This document shows positions 7,755-14,761 of a DNA stretch of 15,299 nt, piece by piece. Position 1 is the first letter of the stretch. Each line of letters starts with the position of its first letter. The DNA lies in the NCBI GenBank assembly GCA_022842805.1, contig JALHOX010000051.1, positions 1-15,299 on the forward strand, read 5' to 3'. A program made the position numbers and the translations under genes. The notes under the pieces are model-generated. The model worked only from the letters and a program-made list of their open reading frames with translations. It did no database searches and was not told where the DNA came from. This stretch comes from Phycisphaerae bacterium. Lineage in GTDB: Bacteria > Planctomycetota > Phycisphaerae > UBA1845 > Fen-1342.

Positions 7755-8833
7755 GGGAGCATTCCTTCGCGTTGAGGTCGGAGGGCGGTTTCGAATGCAG
7801 CGGTGAGCCGGTCGAAGGCCGAAGCGTCGCCCGGCAGCGTGATGCGCAGGCACCGCTCTAAGCCGGACGCAGGCGAGAAGCGACGGACGAGGATGCCCTG
7901 GCTGACGAGGGCCGCCCAGGTGGAGTGGGCGTTCTTAAATTGCGCAAAGACGAAATTGGCCTGAGAGGGGAGGACATCGGCGCCGAGGCGCGTGAGCTGG
8001 TGCGAAAGTTTGGTGCGCTCTTCGCGGATGCGAGGCACGATTCGGCTCAGCGTTCGGCTGGAAGATTTGAGCGCATGTCGGGCGACGAGGAGGCTGAGGG
8101 CTGAGACCGGGTAGGGTCCGCCGGCGGCGCGCAGAGCGGTGATGAGATCCGGGCGACCGATGCAGTAGCCGACTCGAATGCCGGCACAACCCAGGGCCTT
8201 GGAGAAGGTGCGCACGACGAGCGTGTTGGGAAGGGCGATGGCCGCTTCGGTGAGGTCTTCGTCAGCGAACTCTGCGTAGGCTGCGTCGACGAGCACCAGG
8301 GCGTGGGGAGCGGCGCGGCAGATGCGCTCGAGGTCGTCGCGGGTAGCGACGGCTCCGGTCGGGTTGTTGGGGGAGACGATCGCGATCATCGAGGTCTGGG
8401 CGGAGATGGCTTCGCGCACGCGGGCCGTCGGATAGGGCCCGCGCGGCCAGGGGATGTCTATGACGTTGGCGCCGGCGAGTGTCGCGAAGCGCCGAATCAT
8501 CTCGAAGGTGGGCACAGGCAGGATCAGATCGCGTCCGGGCTCGAGCACGGCCTGGCAGGCGCGGTGGATGGCGTCATCGCCGCCCGAGGTGACGAGGACG
8601 TTTTGCGGCTCGACGGACCATTGAGCGGCGAGACTCGCTTCGAGCGCGCGGGCGGATGGGTAGCGGGCGATCGCGCCTTCGGGCAGCAGGCGTGCGATGG
8701 CGGCGAGGTCGATCGGCGCCGGCGGCCCTTCGTTGGCGTCGAGCGCAAGGTCGATGGGCGAGTCGGGGACCGGGGTGGAGTAGGGGGTCACACCGCGGAC
8801 GCGCGTGCTGAGGCGAAGGGTGGGATTGCTCAT
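7751..8833 (-). CDS. hisC: Histidinol-phosphate aminotransferase
   Basis: HisC is a PLP-dependent fold-type I aminotransferase that converts imidazole acetol phosphate plus glutamate to histidinol phosphate. It has 360 residues, the normal length. Visible cofactor residues are SPNNPTG at 154-160, Asp183 in LVDAAYAEF, the Schiff-base Lys212 in RTFSKALG and Arg220 in GIRVGY. The N-terminal substrate region DANEGPPAP is also typical. The frame extends upstream, but ATG 8833 is preferred: it overlaps the hisG stop as ATGA, and the homologous part begins right after it. No clear Shine-Dalgarno precedes it, so translation probably depends on coupling to hisG. Confidence 0.95.
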   Translation of the reverse strand: MSNPTLRLSTRVRGVTPYSTPVPDSPIDLALDANEGPPAPIDLAAIARLLPEGAIARYPSARALEASLAAQWSVEPQNVLVTSGGDDAIHRACQAVLEPGRDLILPVPTFEMIRRFATLAGANVIDIPWPRGPYPTARVREAISAQTSMIAIVSPNNPTGAVATRDDLERICRAAPHALVLVDAAYAEFADEDLTEAAIALPNTLVVRTFSKALGCAGIRVGYCIGRPDLITALRAAGGPYPVSALSLLVARHALKSSSRTLSRIVPRIREERTKLSHQLTRLGADVLPSQANFVFAQFKNAHSTWAALVSQGILVRRFSPASGLERCLRITLPGDASAFDRLTAAFETALRPQREGMLP

Positions 8834-9714
8834 GGGATGATCTGCGAAGGCTCGGTGACGACGATGTCCGTGGCGCCGTTGGCCTTGAGTTCGGGAATCA
8901 GGAGCGGCAGGCGCTCGCGGGGAACGGCGGCCTTGATGGCGTAGCCCGAACCGTTGTGCAGCTCGGAGACGGTGGGCTGACGCATGCAGGGGAGAATTGC
9001 AACGACTCGATCGAAGGCCTCGCGGGAGACGTTGGTCTCCACCATGACCCTTCGGCGCGCTTCGAGCACGGAGGCGAGCAGCATCACCAAGCGATCGATC
9101 TCCGCCCGGCGGATGGGGTCGGCGTACGCCGGGGTGCTGGCGTAGAGACGCGTTGAGGAGACCATGATCTCTTCGAAGACGGTCAGGTTTTGGGCGCGGA
9201 GCGTGTCGCCGGTGGCGGCGATGTCGAGGATGCAGTCGGCGTCTTCGGGGGGGAAGACCTCGGTTGCGCCGTAGGAGCGAACGAAGGACGCGGAAAGATT
9301 TCGCTCGCGGATCCACTGTTCGGCGATGCGTTCGTACTCCGAGGCGACGACGATGGGGCGCTGGGGGAGGCGGCCGTCGGTGACGAGCGTGGCGGGGGCG
9401 GCGGCGACGAGCCGCACGCGATCGAGGCCGGTGTCGAGGACTTCGACGACGTCGGCCTGGAGTTCGCGAACCCAATCTGCGCCGGCGAAGCCGAGGTCAC
9501 GCGAGCCGGCGTGGAGCATTTCGACGACGTTTTGCGGCTTGAGGATTTTGGCGTCGATGCCCGCGAGTGAAATGTGCGGGCGGTAGCCGCGGCTACCCGC
9601 ACGGATTTGAATTCCGGCGTCGGCCATGAGCGTGAAGACGCCCTCCTGCATTCTGCCTTTGGGCAGTGCGAGTCGGAGGGGGGATTGAATTTCGGATCGG
9701 GCGTCGGGGGGCAT
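8830..9714 (-). CDS. hisG: ATP phosphoribosyltransferase, long form with regulatory domain
   Basis: HisG condenses ATP with PRPP and is the committed, histidine-inhibited first step of the pathway. The 294-residue protein is the long form, so it should not need HisZ. The catalytic domain shows LALPKGRM (15-22), GFAGADW, and the PRPP-binding loop DCILDIAATGDTLRAQNL (160-177). A C-terminal ACT-like HisG_C domain follows (about 215-290, e.g. LPCMRQPTVSELHN), where histidine binds in characterised long-form enzymes. ATG 9714 has an AGGAAA ribosome-binding site with 5-nt spacing. This is the first structural gene of the operon, immediately downstream of the leader/attenuator region. Confidence 0.97.
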   Translation of the reverse strand: MPPDARSEIQSPLRLALPKGRMQEGVFTLMADAGIQIRAGSRGYRPHISLAGIDAKILKPQNVVEMLHAGSRDLGFAGADWVRELQADVVEVLDTGLDRVRLVAAAPATLVTDGRLPQRPIVVASEYERIAEQWIRERNLSASFVRSYGATEVFPPEDADCILDIAATGDTLRAQNLTVFEEIMVSSTRLYASTPAYADPIRRAEIDRLVMLLASVLEARRRVMVETNVSREAFDRVVAILPCMRQPTVSELHNGSGYAIKAAVPRERLPLLIPELKANGATDIVVTEPSQIIP

Positions 9715-9719
9715 CTTGG

Positions 9720-9725
9720 TTTCCT
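9720..9725 (-). promoter_or_regulatory. Ribosome-binding site of hisG
   Basis: AGGAAA on the minus strand ends 5 nt before the hisG ATG. It lies downstream of the attenuator hairpin and so is only transcribed on read-through. Confidence 0.65.
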
Positions 9726-9760
9726 GGCCGGAACCGCGTGCCAGAGACCAATCGCCCGCT

Positions 9761-9794
9761 AAAAGCGATCGACGCCGGCACAGGGCCGGCGTCG
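9761..9794 (-). terminator. his attenuator: leader terminator hairpin
   Basis: On the minus strand a perfect 10-bp stem (arms 9785-9794 and 9770-9779, core gacgccggc/gccggcgtc) has a 5-nt loop. It is followed after a few bases by TTTT (9764-9761). It lies between the His-rich leader ORF and hisG, where a transcription attenuator belongs. The U-run is short (four) and spaced from the stem, so termination may be partial. The 5' arm contains GCCGGCC (9790-9784), complementary to GGCCGGC (9837-9831) at the end of the leader ORF. That pairing would be a competing antiterminator. Confidence 0.8.
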
Positions 9795-9827
9795 TGAGTG
9801 TCGGGGAAAGCTATCCGCCGCGCACCA

Positions 9828-9887
9828 TCAGCCGGCCACACTCGTGTGGTGGTGGACGTGATGATGATGGGCTGCGGAGATCGACAT
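9828..9887 (-). CDS. hisL: Histidine operon leader peptide (His-rich)
   Basis: A 19-codon ORF, ATG 9887-9885 to TGA 9830-9828, encodes MSISAAHHHHVHHHTSVAG. Seven of eight consecutive codons (residues 7-14) are histidine. It lies upstream of hisG, followed by a terminator hairpin. This is how his leader peptides of attenuator-controlled operons look: ribosomes stall at the His codons when charged tRNA-His is scarce, which favours the antiterminator pairing and read-through. There is no in-frame start further upstream (TAA is met first). A weak AGGA-like stretch lies about 15 nt before the ATG, but the predicted promoter would place it upstream of the transcript, so the leader may be translated from an almost leaderless RNA. 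The peptide itself is not expected to have a function beyond being translated. Confidence 0.85.
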   Translation of the reverse strand: MSISAAHHHHVHHHTSVAG

Positions 9888-9896
9888 AGTGAAATG

Positions 9897-9925
9897 AGTA
9901 TTTCCTTGACCTTACTCGAAGTCAA
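9897..9925 (-). promoter_or_regulatory. Predicted sigma70-type promoter of the his operon
   Basis: On the minus strand, -35 TTGACT (9925-9920) and -10 AATACT (9902-9897) are separated by exactly 17 bp; they match the consensus at 5 and 4 of 6 positions. Expected initiation is near 9890, about 3 nt before the leader-peptide ATG. The position just upstream of hisL supports it. Confidence 0.6.
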
Positions 9926-9926
9926 G
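9905..9926. promoter_or_regulatory. Dyad over the his -35 box, possible operator
   Basis: CTTGAC (9905-9910) and GTCAAG (9921-9926) form a perfect 6-bp inverted repeat with a 10-bp spacer, so the half-sites are one to two helical turns apart. The right half overlaps the his -35 box on the minus strand. It could bind a dimeric regulator of his or of the divergent kdp operon. It could also be partly a by-product of the -35 consensus. Confidence 0.3.
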
Positions 9927-10140
9927 CGTGAGCTTTCAAATGTTAGTAAGCGTCGACGGGGGCAGCACTTTTTGCGTGAGATGCGAACCTGATCGGCACG
10001 CGGAAGCAGTGATATCGAGCCTTCACCCGCGCGGGGGCGAGGCCCGACCGCCCATGGCGATCTTTACGGGATTCATACGGCTGGCCTGCTGATTCTGACA
10101 GCATCCTGATGCGCGAAGTCCTATGTTTGAGTCAGCGACA

Positions 10141-10145
10141 AGGAG
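10141..10145 (+). promoter_or_regulatory. Ribosome-binding site of the first kdp-operon ORF
   Basis: AGGAG lies 6 nt before ATG 10152. It supports translation of the 29-residue peptide, which would otherwise be easy to dismiss as a chance ORF. Confidence 0.7.
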
Positions 10146-10151
10146 CGCAGC

Positions 10152-10241
10152 ATGGATGTCATTTACCTCCTGATCGGCGTCGGGTTCTTCGTGCTCTCCG
10201 CAGCGCTCGTTGAGCGTGCGATTGCGAGGGCGAAGCAGTGA
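10152..10241 (+). CDS. Small single-pass membrane peptide upstream of kdpF
   Basis: A 29-residue ORF begins MDVIYLLIGVGFFVLSAALV and ends in a basic tail, ERAIARAKQ. It has one predicted transmembrane helix (about residues 4-20) and a positively charged C-terminus. It has a good AGGAG ribosome-binding site, and its TGA overlaps the GTG of kdpF as GTGA. Similar very short membrane ORFs beginning MD--YLL---GFF-LS precede kdpF in a number of bacterial kdp operons, from memory and not checked here. By context it may be an accessory or regulatory peptide of the Kdp complex, but its function is unknown. Confidence 0.7.
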   Translation: MDVIYLLIGVGFFVLSAALVERAIARAKQ

Positions 10242-10327
10242 CCACGTGGGATTTCATCTGCGCGATTCTGGCGCTGCTGCTGCTGGGATACCTGTTCGTG
10301 GCCTTGCTGAAGCCGGAGTGGTTTTGA
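10238..10327 (+). CDS. kdpF: K+-transporting ATPase, KdpF subunit
   Basis: 29 residues, MTTWDFICAILALLLLGYLF followed by a segment ending LLKPEWF. One hydrophobic helix and the C-terminal L-x-KPE-x-F signature are characteristic of KdpF, the small lipid-like stabilising subunit of the KdpFABC complex in the inner membrane. E. coli KdpF is also 29 residues. The start is a GTG inside the end of the preceding small ORF (GTGA). The stop shares its last base with the kdpA ATG (TGATG). Confidence 0.92.
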   Translation: MTTWDFICAILALLLLGYLFVALLKPEWF

Positions 10328-12072
10328 TGTCGGTTGGGGAGTGGACCCAAGTCCTGCTTTACGTCGGCGTGCTGCTTTTGTGCGTGAGGCCTTTGGGGGC
10401 CTACATGGCGGCTGTCTACGAGGGGGATGCGCCGCGTGGTGTGCGCTTTTTGGCTCCCTTTGAGCGGCTGATTTACCGCGCTTGCGGCGTGAAGGCCGAG
10501 GTCGAGATGAGCTGGAAGCAGTATGCGGGCGCGATGCTGCTGCTGCACGTGGTCGGCTTTGTTGTGCTGTATGGGCTGCAGCGGTTGCAGGGAATGCTGC
10601 CGCTAAATCCGGCAGGACTGGGGGCCATTTCGCCTGACTCGTCGTTTAACACCGCCGTCAGCTTTGTGACGAATACGAACTGGCAGGGCTACGGCGGCGA
10701 AACGACGATGAGCCATTTGACGCAGATGGCGGGGCTGACGACGCAGAATTTTCTGTCGGCGGCGGCGGGCATGGCGATGCTGGTTGCGCTGATTCGTGGA
10801 TTCGTAGGACGGCAGACTGCGAGCGTCGGCAATTTCTGGGTCGATTTGACGCGCTCTACGCTTTACATCCTGATGCCGCTATCGATCGTGCTGGCGCTCG
10901 TGCTGGTGTGGCAGGGGGTTGTTCAGACGCTTGATCCGTATGTGACGATTTCGCCGGCTCGATCGTTTTTCGGTGCGGACGGCGGGGGTGTGAGCGAGCA
11001 AAGGCTGGCCTTGGGGCCGGCGGCTTCGCAGATCGCGATTAAACAACTGGGGACGAATGGCGGCGGGTTCTTTAATGCCAACTCGGCCCACCCCTTCGAG
11101 AATCCGACGCCGCTGTCGAACTTTCTGCAATGTCTGGCGATTTTGCTGATCCCGGCGGCGCTGTGCCACACCTTTGGGCGGATGGTGCGCGATACGCGGC
11201 AAGGCTGGGCGCTGCTTGCGGCGATGACGATCGTCTTCATCGGGTTTCTCGGCGTCGGGCTTTGGGCGGAGAGTCGTCCGCATCCGCGGGCGGCTGAGAT
11301 GGGCCTTAGTACGAGTCCTGTGGACGGACCGATCGGGAACATGGAGGGCAAAGAGGTTCGGTTTGGGGTGGTGAATTCGGTGCTATGGGCGACGGCCACG
11401 ACGGCGGCATCGAATGGTTCGGTCAATTCGATGCACGACTCTTTCACGCCGCTCGGCGGACTTGTGCCGATGGTGCTGATGCAACTGGGCGAGGTGATCT
11501 TTGGGGGTGTGGGCTCCGGGTTGTATGGGCTGCTGCTGTTTGTTCTTGTTACGGTTTTCATCGCCGGGTTGATGGTGGGACGAACGCCGGAGTATCTCGG
11601 GAAAAAGATCGAGGCCTTCGAGATGCAGATGGCATCGATCGGCGTGTTGGTGCCGTGTCTGTGCGTGCTGATCGGCACGGCGATCGCGGTGATGCTGCCG
11701 GGCATCGGCGCGTCGATCACCAACCCGCTGCCTCACGGATTCAGTCAGGTGCTGTACGCCTTTTCTTCGGCGGGGAACAACAACGGGAGCGCGTTCGCGG
11801 GATTCGGGGCCAACACGCCGGCGCACAATCTGCTGCTCGGGCTAGCGATGTTGTTGGCGCGGTTCTGGGTGGCGATTCCGGTGCTTGCGATCGCCGGTTC
11901 GCTGGCAGGCAAGAAGCATGTGCCGGCTTCGTCGGGAACGCTGCCCACGCATACGCCGTTGTTCATCGCGCTGCTGATCGGCGTGGTGCTGATCGTCGGC
12001 GCGCTGACGTTCGTGCCGGCGCTGGCGCTGGGGCCGATCGCCGAACAGGTCGAAATGGCGGGGGTGAAGTGA
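10327..12072 (+). CDS. kdpA: K+-transporting ATPase, KdpA (channel-like) subunit
   Basis: KdpA is the potassium-binding, channel-derived subunit of KdpFABC in the inner membrane and selects K+ before it is passed to KdpB. The 581-residue protein is slightly longer than the E. coli one (557) and has about ten hydrophobic segments. The four pore-loop signatures of the SKT superfamily are present in order: TNTNWQGY (115-122), TNGGGFFNANSAHPFENP (243-260), SNGSVNSMHDSF (362-373) and SSAGNNNGSAF (480-490). The frame is open further upstream, but ATG 10327 touches the kdpF stop and starts the homologous segment EWTQVLLYVGV. Confidence 0.97.
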   Translation: MSVGEWTQVLLYVGVLLLCVRPLGAYMAAVYEGDAPRGVRFLAPFERLIYRACGVKAEVEMSWKQYAGAMLLLHVVGFVVLYGLQRLQGMLPLNPAGLGAISPDSSFNTAVSFVTNTNWQGYGGETTMSHLTQMAGLTTQNFLSAAAGMAMLVALIRGFVGRQTASVGNFWVDLTRSTLYILMPLSIVLALVLVWQGVVQTLDPYVTISPARSFFGADGGGVSEQRLALGPAASQIAIKQLGTNGGGFFNANSAHPFENPTPLSNFLQCLAILLIPAALCHTFGRMVRDTRQGWALLAAMTIVFIGFLGVGLWAESRPHPRAAEMGLSTSPVDGPIGNMEGKEVRFGVVNSVLWATATTAASNGSVNSMHDSFTPLGGLVPMVLMQLGEVIFGGVGSGLYGLLLFVLVTVFIAGLMVGRTPEYLGKKIEAFEMQMASIGVLVPCLCVLIGTAIAVMLPGIGASITNPLPHGFSQVLYAFSSAGNNNGSAFAGFGANTPAHNLLLGLAMLLARFWVAIPVLAIAGSLAGKKHVPASSGTLPTHTPLFIALLIGVVLIVGALTFVPALALGPIAEQVEMAGVK

Positions 12073-12074
12073 AC

Positions 12075-14168
12075 ATGACGACTACGCCACAGACAAAGGT
12101 TCGCCCGTTATTCGATTGGCCGATTGTTCGTCGGGCGCTGCTGGAATCGGTGAGAAAGCTCGATCCGAGGCATCAGGTCCGCAACCCGGTGATGTTCGTT
12201 GTTTTGGTCGGCGCCGTTCTGACGCTGGGGCTGTTTGTTCACGCTCTGAGTGGAGCGGGCGAGGAGTCGCCGACGTTCATTCTCGGCATTTCGCTCTGGC
12301 TCTGGTTCACGCTGCTGTTTGCGAATTTCGCGGAGGCGATGGCTGAAGGTCGCGGCAAGGCGCAGGCGGACAGCCTGCGCAAAGCCCGGCGGGAGATCAT
12401 GGCGAAGCGATTGGCTGCGCCGCGTCGTGACAGTGTCGTTACGGCGACGCCGTCGCCGAGCTTGAGAAAAGGGGACGTGGTTCTGGTCGACGCGGGCGGT
12501 TTCGTCCCGCTGGACGGGGAGGTGGTCGTGGGGGTTGCGTCGGTCGATGAGTCGGCGGTCACCGGTGAGAGCGCGCCGGTCATTCGCGAGAGCGGCGGCG
12601 ACCGCAGCGCCGTCACCGGAGGCACGCGTGTTCTCTCGGATTGGCTGATTATCCGCATCACCGCCAACCCCGGCGAGAGCTTCATCGACCGCATGATCGG
12701 ATTGGTGGAAGGGGCGCGACGGCAGAAGACGCCGAATGAAATCGCGCTGAACATTCTGCTGGCCGCGATGACGATCATCTTTCTGGTGGCGGTGGCCACT
12801 CTGCTTCCCTTTTCGCTGTTCACGGTGCGCGCCCTGGGCCGGGGAGAAGTGGTCACGATCACGGTGCTGGCGGCGCTGCTGGTGTGTCTGATTCCCACGA
12901 CCATCGGCGGGCTGCTCTCGGCGATCGGCATTGCGGGGATGGACCGGATGATCCAGGCCAACGTGATCGCGCTGTCGGGGCGCGCGGTTGAGGCCGCCGG
13001 CGATGTGGACACGTTGCTGCTGGACAAGACGGGCACCATCACGCTGGGGAATCGGCAAGCGACCGAGTTTGTCCCGGCGGAGGGCGTGGGAATCGAGGAG
13101 TTGGCCGATGCGGCGCAGCTTGCGTCGCTGGCCGATGAGACGCCGGAGGGGCGAAGCATCGTGGTCCTGGCGAAGCAGAAGTATGGGTTGCGCGGGCGTG
13201 AGGTCGAGAAGATTCATGCCCAGTTTGTGCCGTTTACGGCGCAGAGCCGCATGAGCGGCGTCGATATGAACGGCATTTCGATTCGCAAGGGTGCGGCCGA
13301 CGCGGTGCAACGGTTCGTCGAGAGTCAGCAGGGGCGATTTCCGCTCGCCGTGTGCGAGGTGGTGGAGCGGATCGCGAAGCAGGGCGGGACGCCGCTGGTG
13401 GTGGCGACCGTCGACGCCGGCGGCAAAGCCCGCGTGCTGGGCGTGATTCACCTCAAGGACATCGTGAAGGGCGGGATCCGGGAGCGCTTTGCTCGATTGC
13501 GCCAGATGGGCATTAAGACGATCATGATCACCGGCGACAATCCGCTTACGGCGGCATCGATTGCGGCGGAGGCGGGGGTGGACGACTTTTTGGCCGAAGC
13601 TACGCCCGAGGCCAAGCTCAGGCTCATTCGCGAGAATCAGGCGGGGGGGCGGCTGGTCGCGATGTGCGGCGACGGGACGAATGATGCCCCGGCGCTGGCC
13701 CAGGCCGACGTGGCGGTGGCCATGAACACCGGCACGCAAGCGGCGAAAGAGGCGGGCAACATGGTCGATCTCGACAGCAATCCGACCAAGCTGATCGAGG
13801 TCGTGGAGATCGGCAAGCAACTGCTGATCACGCGCGGCTCGCTGACCACGTTCAGCATCGCCAACGACGTATCGAAGTATTTCGCGATTATTCCGGCGGC
13901 GTTCGTGAACACCTATCCGGCGCTGGGCACGCTGAACGTGATGGGGCTGGCGACGCCGCGGAGCGCGATTCTGTCGGCGGTGATCTTCAATGCGATCATC
14001 ATCGTCTTCCTCATTCCGCTCGCGCTGCGCGGCGTGCAGTACAAGCCGGCCAAGGCGTCTGCGCTGCTGAGCCGCAACCTGCTGATCTATGGGTTGGGGG
14101 GGCTGATCGTGCCGTTTATCGGGATCAAGCTGATTGACCTGCTGCTGGTCGCGATGCGGCTGGCGTGA
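12075..14168 (+). CDS. kdpB: K+-transporting P-type ATPase, KdpB subunit
   Basis: KdpB is the ATP-hydrolysing P-type ATPase (class IA) that drives high-affinity K+ uptake. It has 697 residues (E. coli 682). P-type landmarks in order: TGES at 163-166, including the serine whose phosphorylation inhibits E. coli KdpB (Ser162 there); the M4 motif CLIPTTIGGLL (271-281); the phosphorylated Asp317 in DKTGTITLG; then TGDNPLTA and GDGTNDAPALAQADVAVAM of the P domain. The end is membrane-spanning. ATG 12075 lies 2 nt after the kdpA stop. A GTG at 12069 (overlapping as GTGA) would add two residues and is possible. Confidence 0.97.
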   Translation: MTTTPQTKVRPLFDWPIVRRALLESVRKLDPRHQVRNPVMFVVLVGAVLTLGLFVHALSGAGEESPTFILGISLWLWFTLLFANFAEAMAEGRGKAQADSLRKARREIMAKRLAAPRRDSVVTATPSPSLRKGDVVLVDAGGFVPLDGEVVVGVASVDESAVTGESAPVIRESGGDRSAVTGGTRVLSDWLIIRITANPGESFIDRMIGLVEGARRQKTPNEIALNILLAAMTIIFLVAVATLLPFSLFTVRALGRGEVVTITVLAALLVCLIPTTIGGLLSAIGIAGMDRMIQANVIALSGRAVEAAGDVDTLLLDKTGTITLGNRQATEFVPAEGVGIEELADAAQLASLADETPEGRSIVVLAKQKYGLRGREVEKIHAQFVPFTAQSRMSGVDMNGISIRKGAADAVQRFVESQQGRFPLAVCEVVERIAKQGGTPLVVATVDAGGKARVLGVIHLKDIVKGGIRERFARLRQMGIKTIMITGDNPLTAASIAAEAGVDDFLAEATPEAKLRLIRENQAGGRLVAMCGDGTNDAPALAQADVAVAMNTGTQAAKEAGNMVDLDSNPTKLIEVVEIGKQLLITRGSLTTFSIANDVSKYFAIIPAAFVNTYPALGTLNVMGLATPRSAILSAVIFNAIIIVFLIPLALRGVQYKPAKASALLSRNLLIYGLGGLIVPFIGIKLIDLLLVAMRLA

Positions 14169-14172
14169 GGAG
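14167..14172 (+). promoter_or_regulatory. Ribosome-binding site favouring the inner GTG of kdpC
   Basis: GAGGAG begins inside the kdpB stop codon and ends 10 nt before GTG 14183. It is downstream of the alternative GTG at 14165 and so cannot serve that one. Confidence 0.55.
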
Positions 14173-14182
14173 TGATGGCGCT

Positions 14183-14761
14183 GTGTTTGAGCAATTGAAG
14201 ACATCGGTTCTGATGGTGCTCATCTTTTCGGTTGTGACCGGACTGGCCTATCCGCTTGCCATCACGGGCGTGGCGCAGCTCGCATTTCCGAAGCAGGCGG
14301 GCGGCAGCCTGATCATGAGAGATGGCACAGCCGTCGGCTCGGAATTGATCGGTCAGTCCTTCGATGCTGCGGAGTATTTCTGGGGTCGGCCATCGGCCAC
14401 GGGGCCGGCGCCTTACAACGGCGGAGCATCGGGCGGGAGCAATCTCGCGCTGGGCAATCCGGCGCAACTGGATGCGTTGCGGATTCGGGTTGCGAAGTTG
14501 CGTGCCGCCGATCCTGAGCAGGGGGCCGCGGTCCCGCTCGATCTGGTGACGGCATCGGGCAGTGGGCTGGATCCGCATATCAGCCCGGCGGCGGCGGCGT
14601 ATCAGGCGGCGCGCGTTGCGCGGGCGCGCGGCCTCCCGCTTGAGGAGGTTCGCGGACTGGTGGCCGCGGCCACCGAGCCGCCGCAGTGGGGGCTGCTGGG
14701 AGAGGCGCGTGTGAATGTGCTGCGGCTGAACCTCGCGCTCGACGGGAGAAACGACCGATGA
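14183..14761 (+). CDS. kdpC: K+-transporting ATPase, KdpC subunit
   Basis: KdpC is the single-span periplasm-facing subunit of KdpFABC, thought to help assembly and ATP or K+ affinity. From GTG 14183 it has 192 residues (E. coli 190). It has an N-terminal membrane helix (LMVLIFSVVTGLAYPLAITG, about 10-29) and the family motifs FWGRPSATG (67-75), ASGGSNL (82-88) and DLVTASGSGLDPHISP (120-135). The start was chosen because the family begins M-F-x-Q-L and because GAGGAG is suitably placed. A GTG at 14165 overlapping the kdpB stop (GTGA) would add six residues. The stop overlaps the next gene as ATGA. Confidence 0.94.
   Translation: MFEQLKTSVLMVLIFSVVTGLAYPLAITGVAQLAFPKQAGGSLIMRDGTAVGSELIGQSFDAAEYFWGRPSATGPAPYNGGASGGSNLALGNPAQLDALRIRVAKLRAADPEQGAAVPLDLVTASGSGLDPHISPAAAAYQAARVARARGLPLEEVRGLVAAATEPPQWGLLGEARVNVLRLNLALDGRNDR

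Larger units (their letters stand above)
9888..10151. other. Divergent his-kdp control region
   Basis: This gap of about 260 bp lies between the his leader ORF and the first kdp-operon ORF and carries no convincing gene. It holds the his promoter and the dyad described separately. On the kdp side, short inverted repeats lie about 45-70 bp before the first ORF: TGCTG/CAGCA (10088-10104) and GCATC/GATGC (10101-10112). These could be part of a regulator site. No good sigma70 promoter for kdp was found: CTGACA (10095-10100) and TATGTT (10122-10127) are 21 bp apart. A weak, activator-dependent promoter would fit kdp operons driven by KdpE elsewhere, but that is inference. Confidence 0.4.

Noticed and set aside
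9593..9925. 110-codon minus-strand frame covering the his leader region and the start of hisG.
   Set aside because: It overlaps hisG in another frame and has no family resemblance. The His-rich 19-codon frame with terminator explains the region better.
10026..10035. CCCGCGCGGG palindrome in the intergenic region.
   Set aside because: Ten GC-only bases are expected by chance at this base composition, and no loop or T-run makes it a terminator.
10054..10092. Twelve-residue plus-strand ORF (MAIFTGFIRLAC) as a kdp leader peptide.
   Set aside because: It has no ribosome-binding site, no codon run of one amino acid, and no terminator after it.
10095..10127. CTGACA and TATGTT as a kdp promoter.
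   Set aside because: The boxes are good individually, but the 21-bp spacing is too long for sigma70; kept only as a remark in the intergenic entry.
12108..14204. Long minus-strand frame of about 700 codons opposite kdpB.
   Set aside because: It is the Arg/His/Gln-rich antisense shadow of kdpB, which has every P-type ATPase motif.
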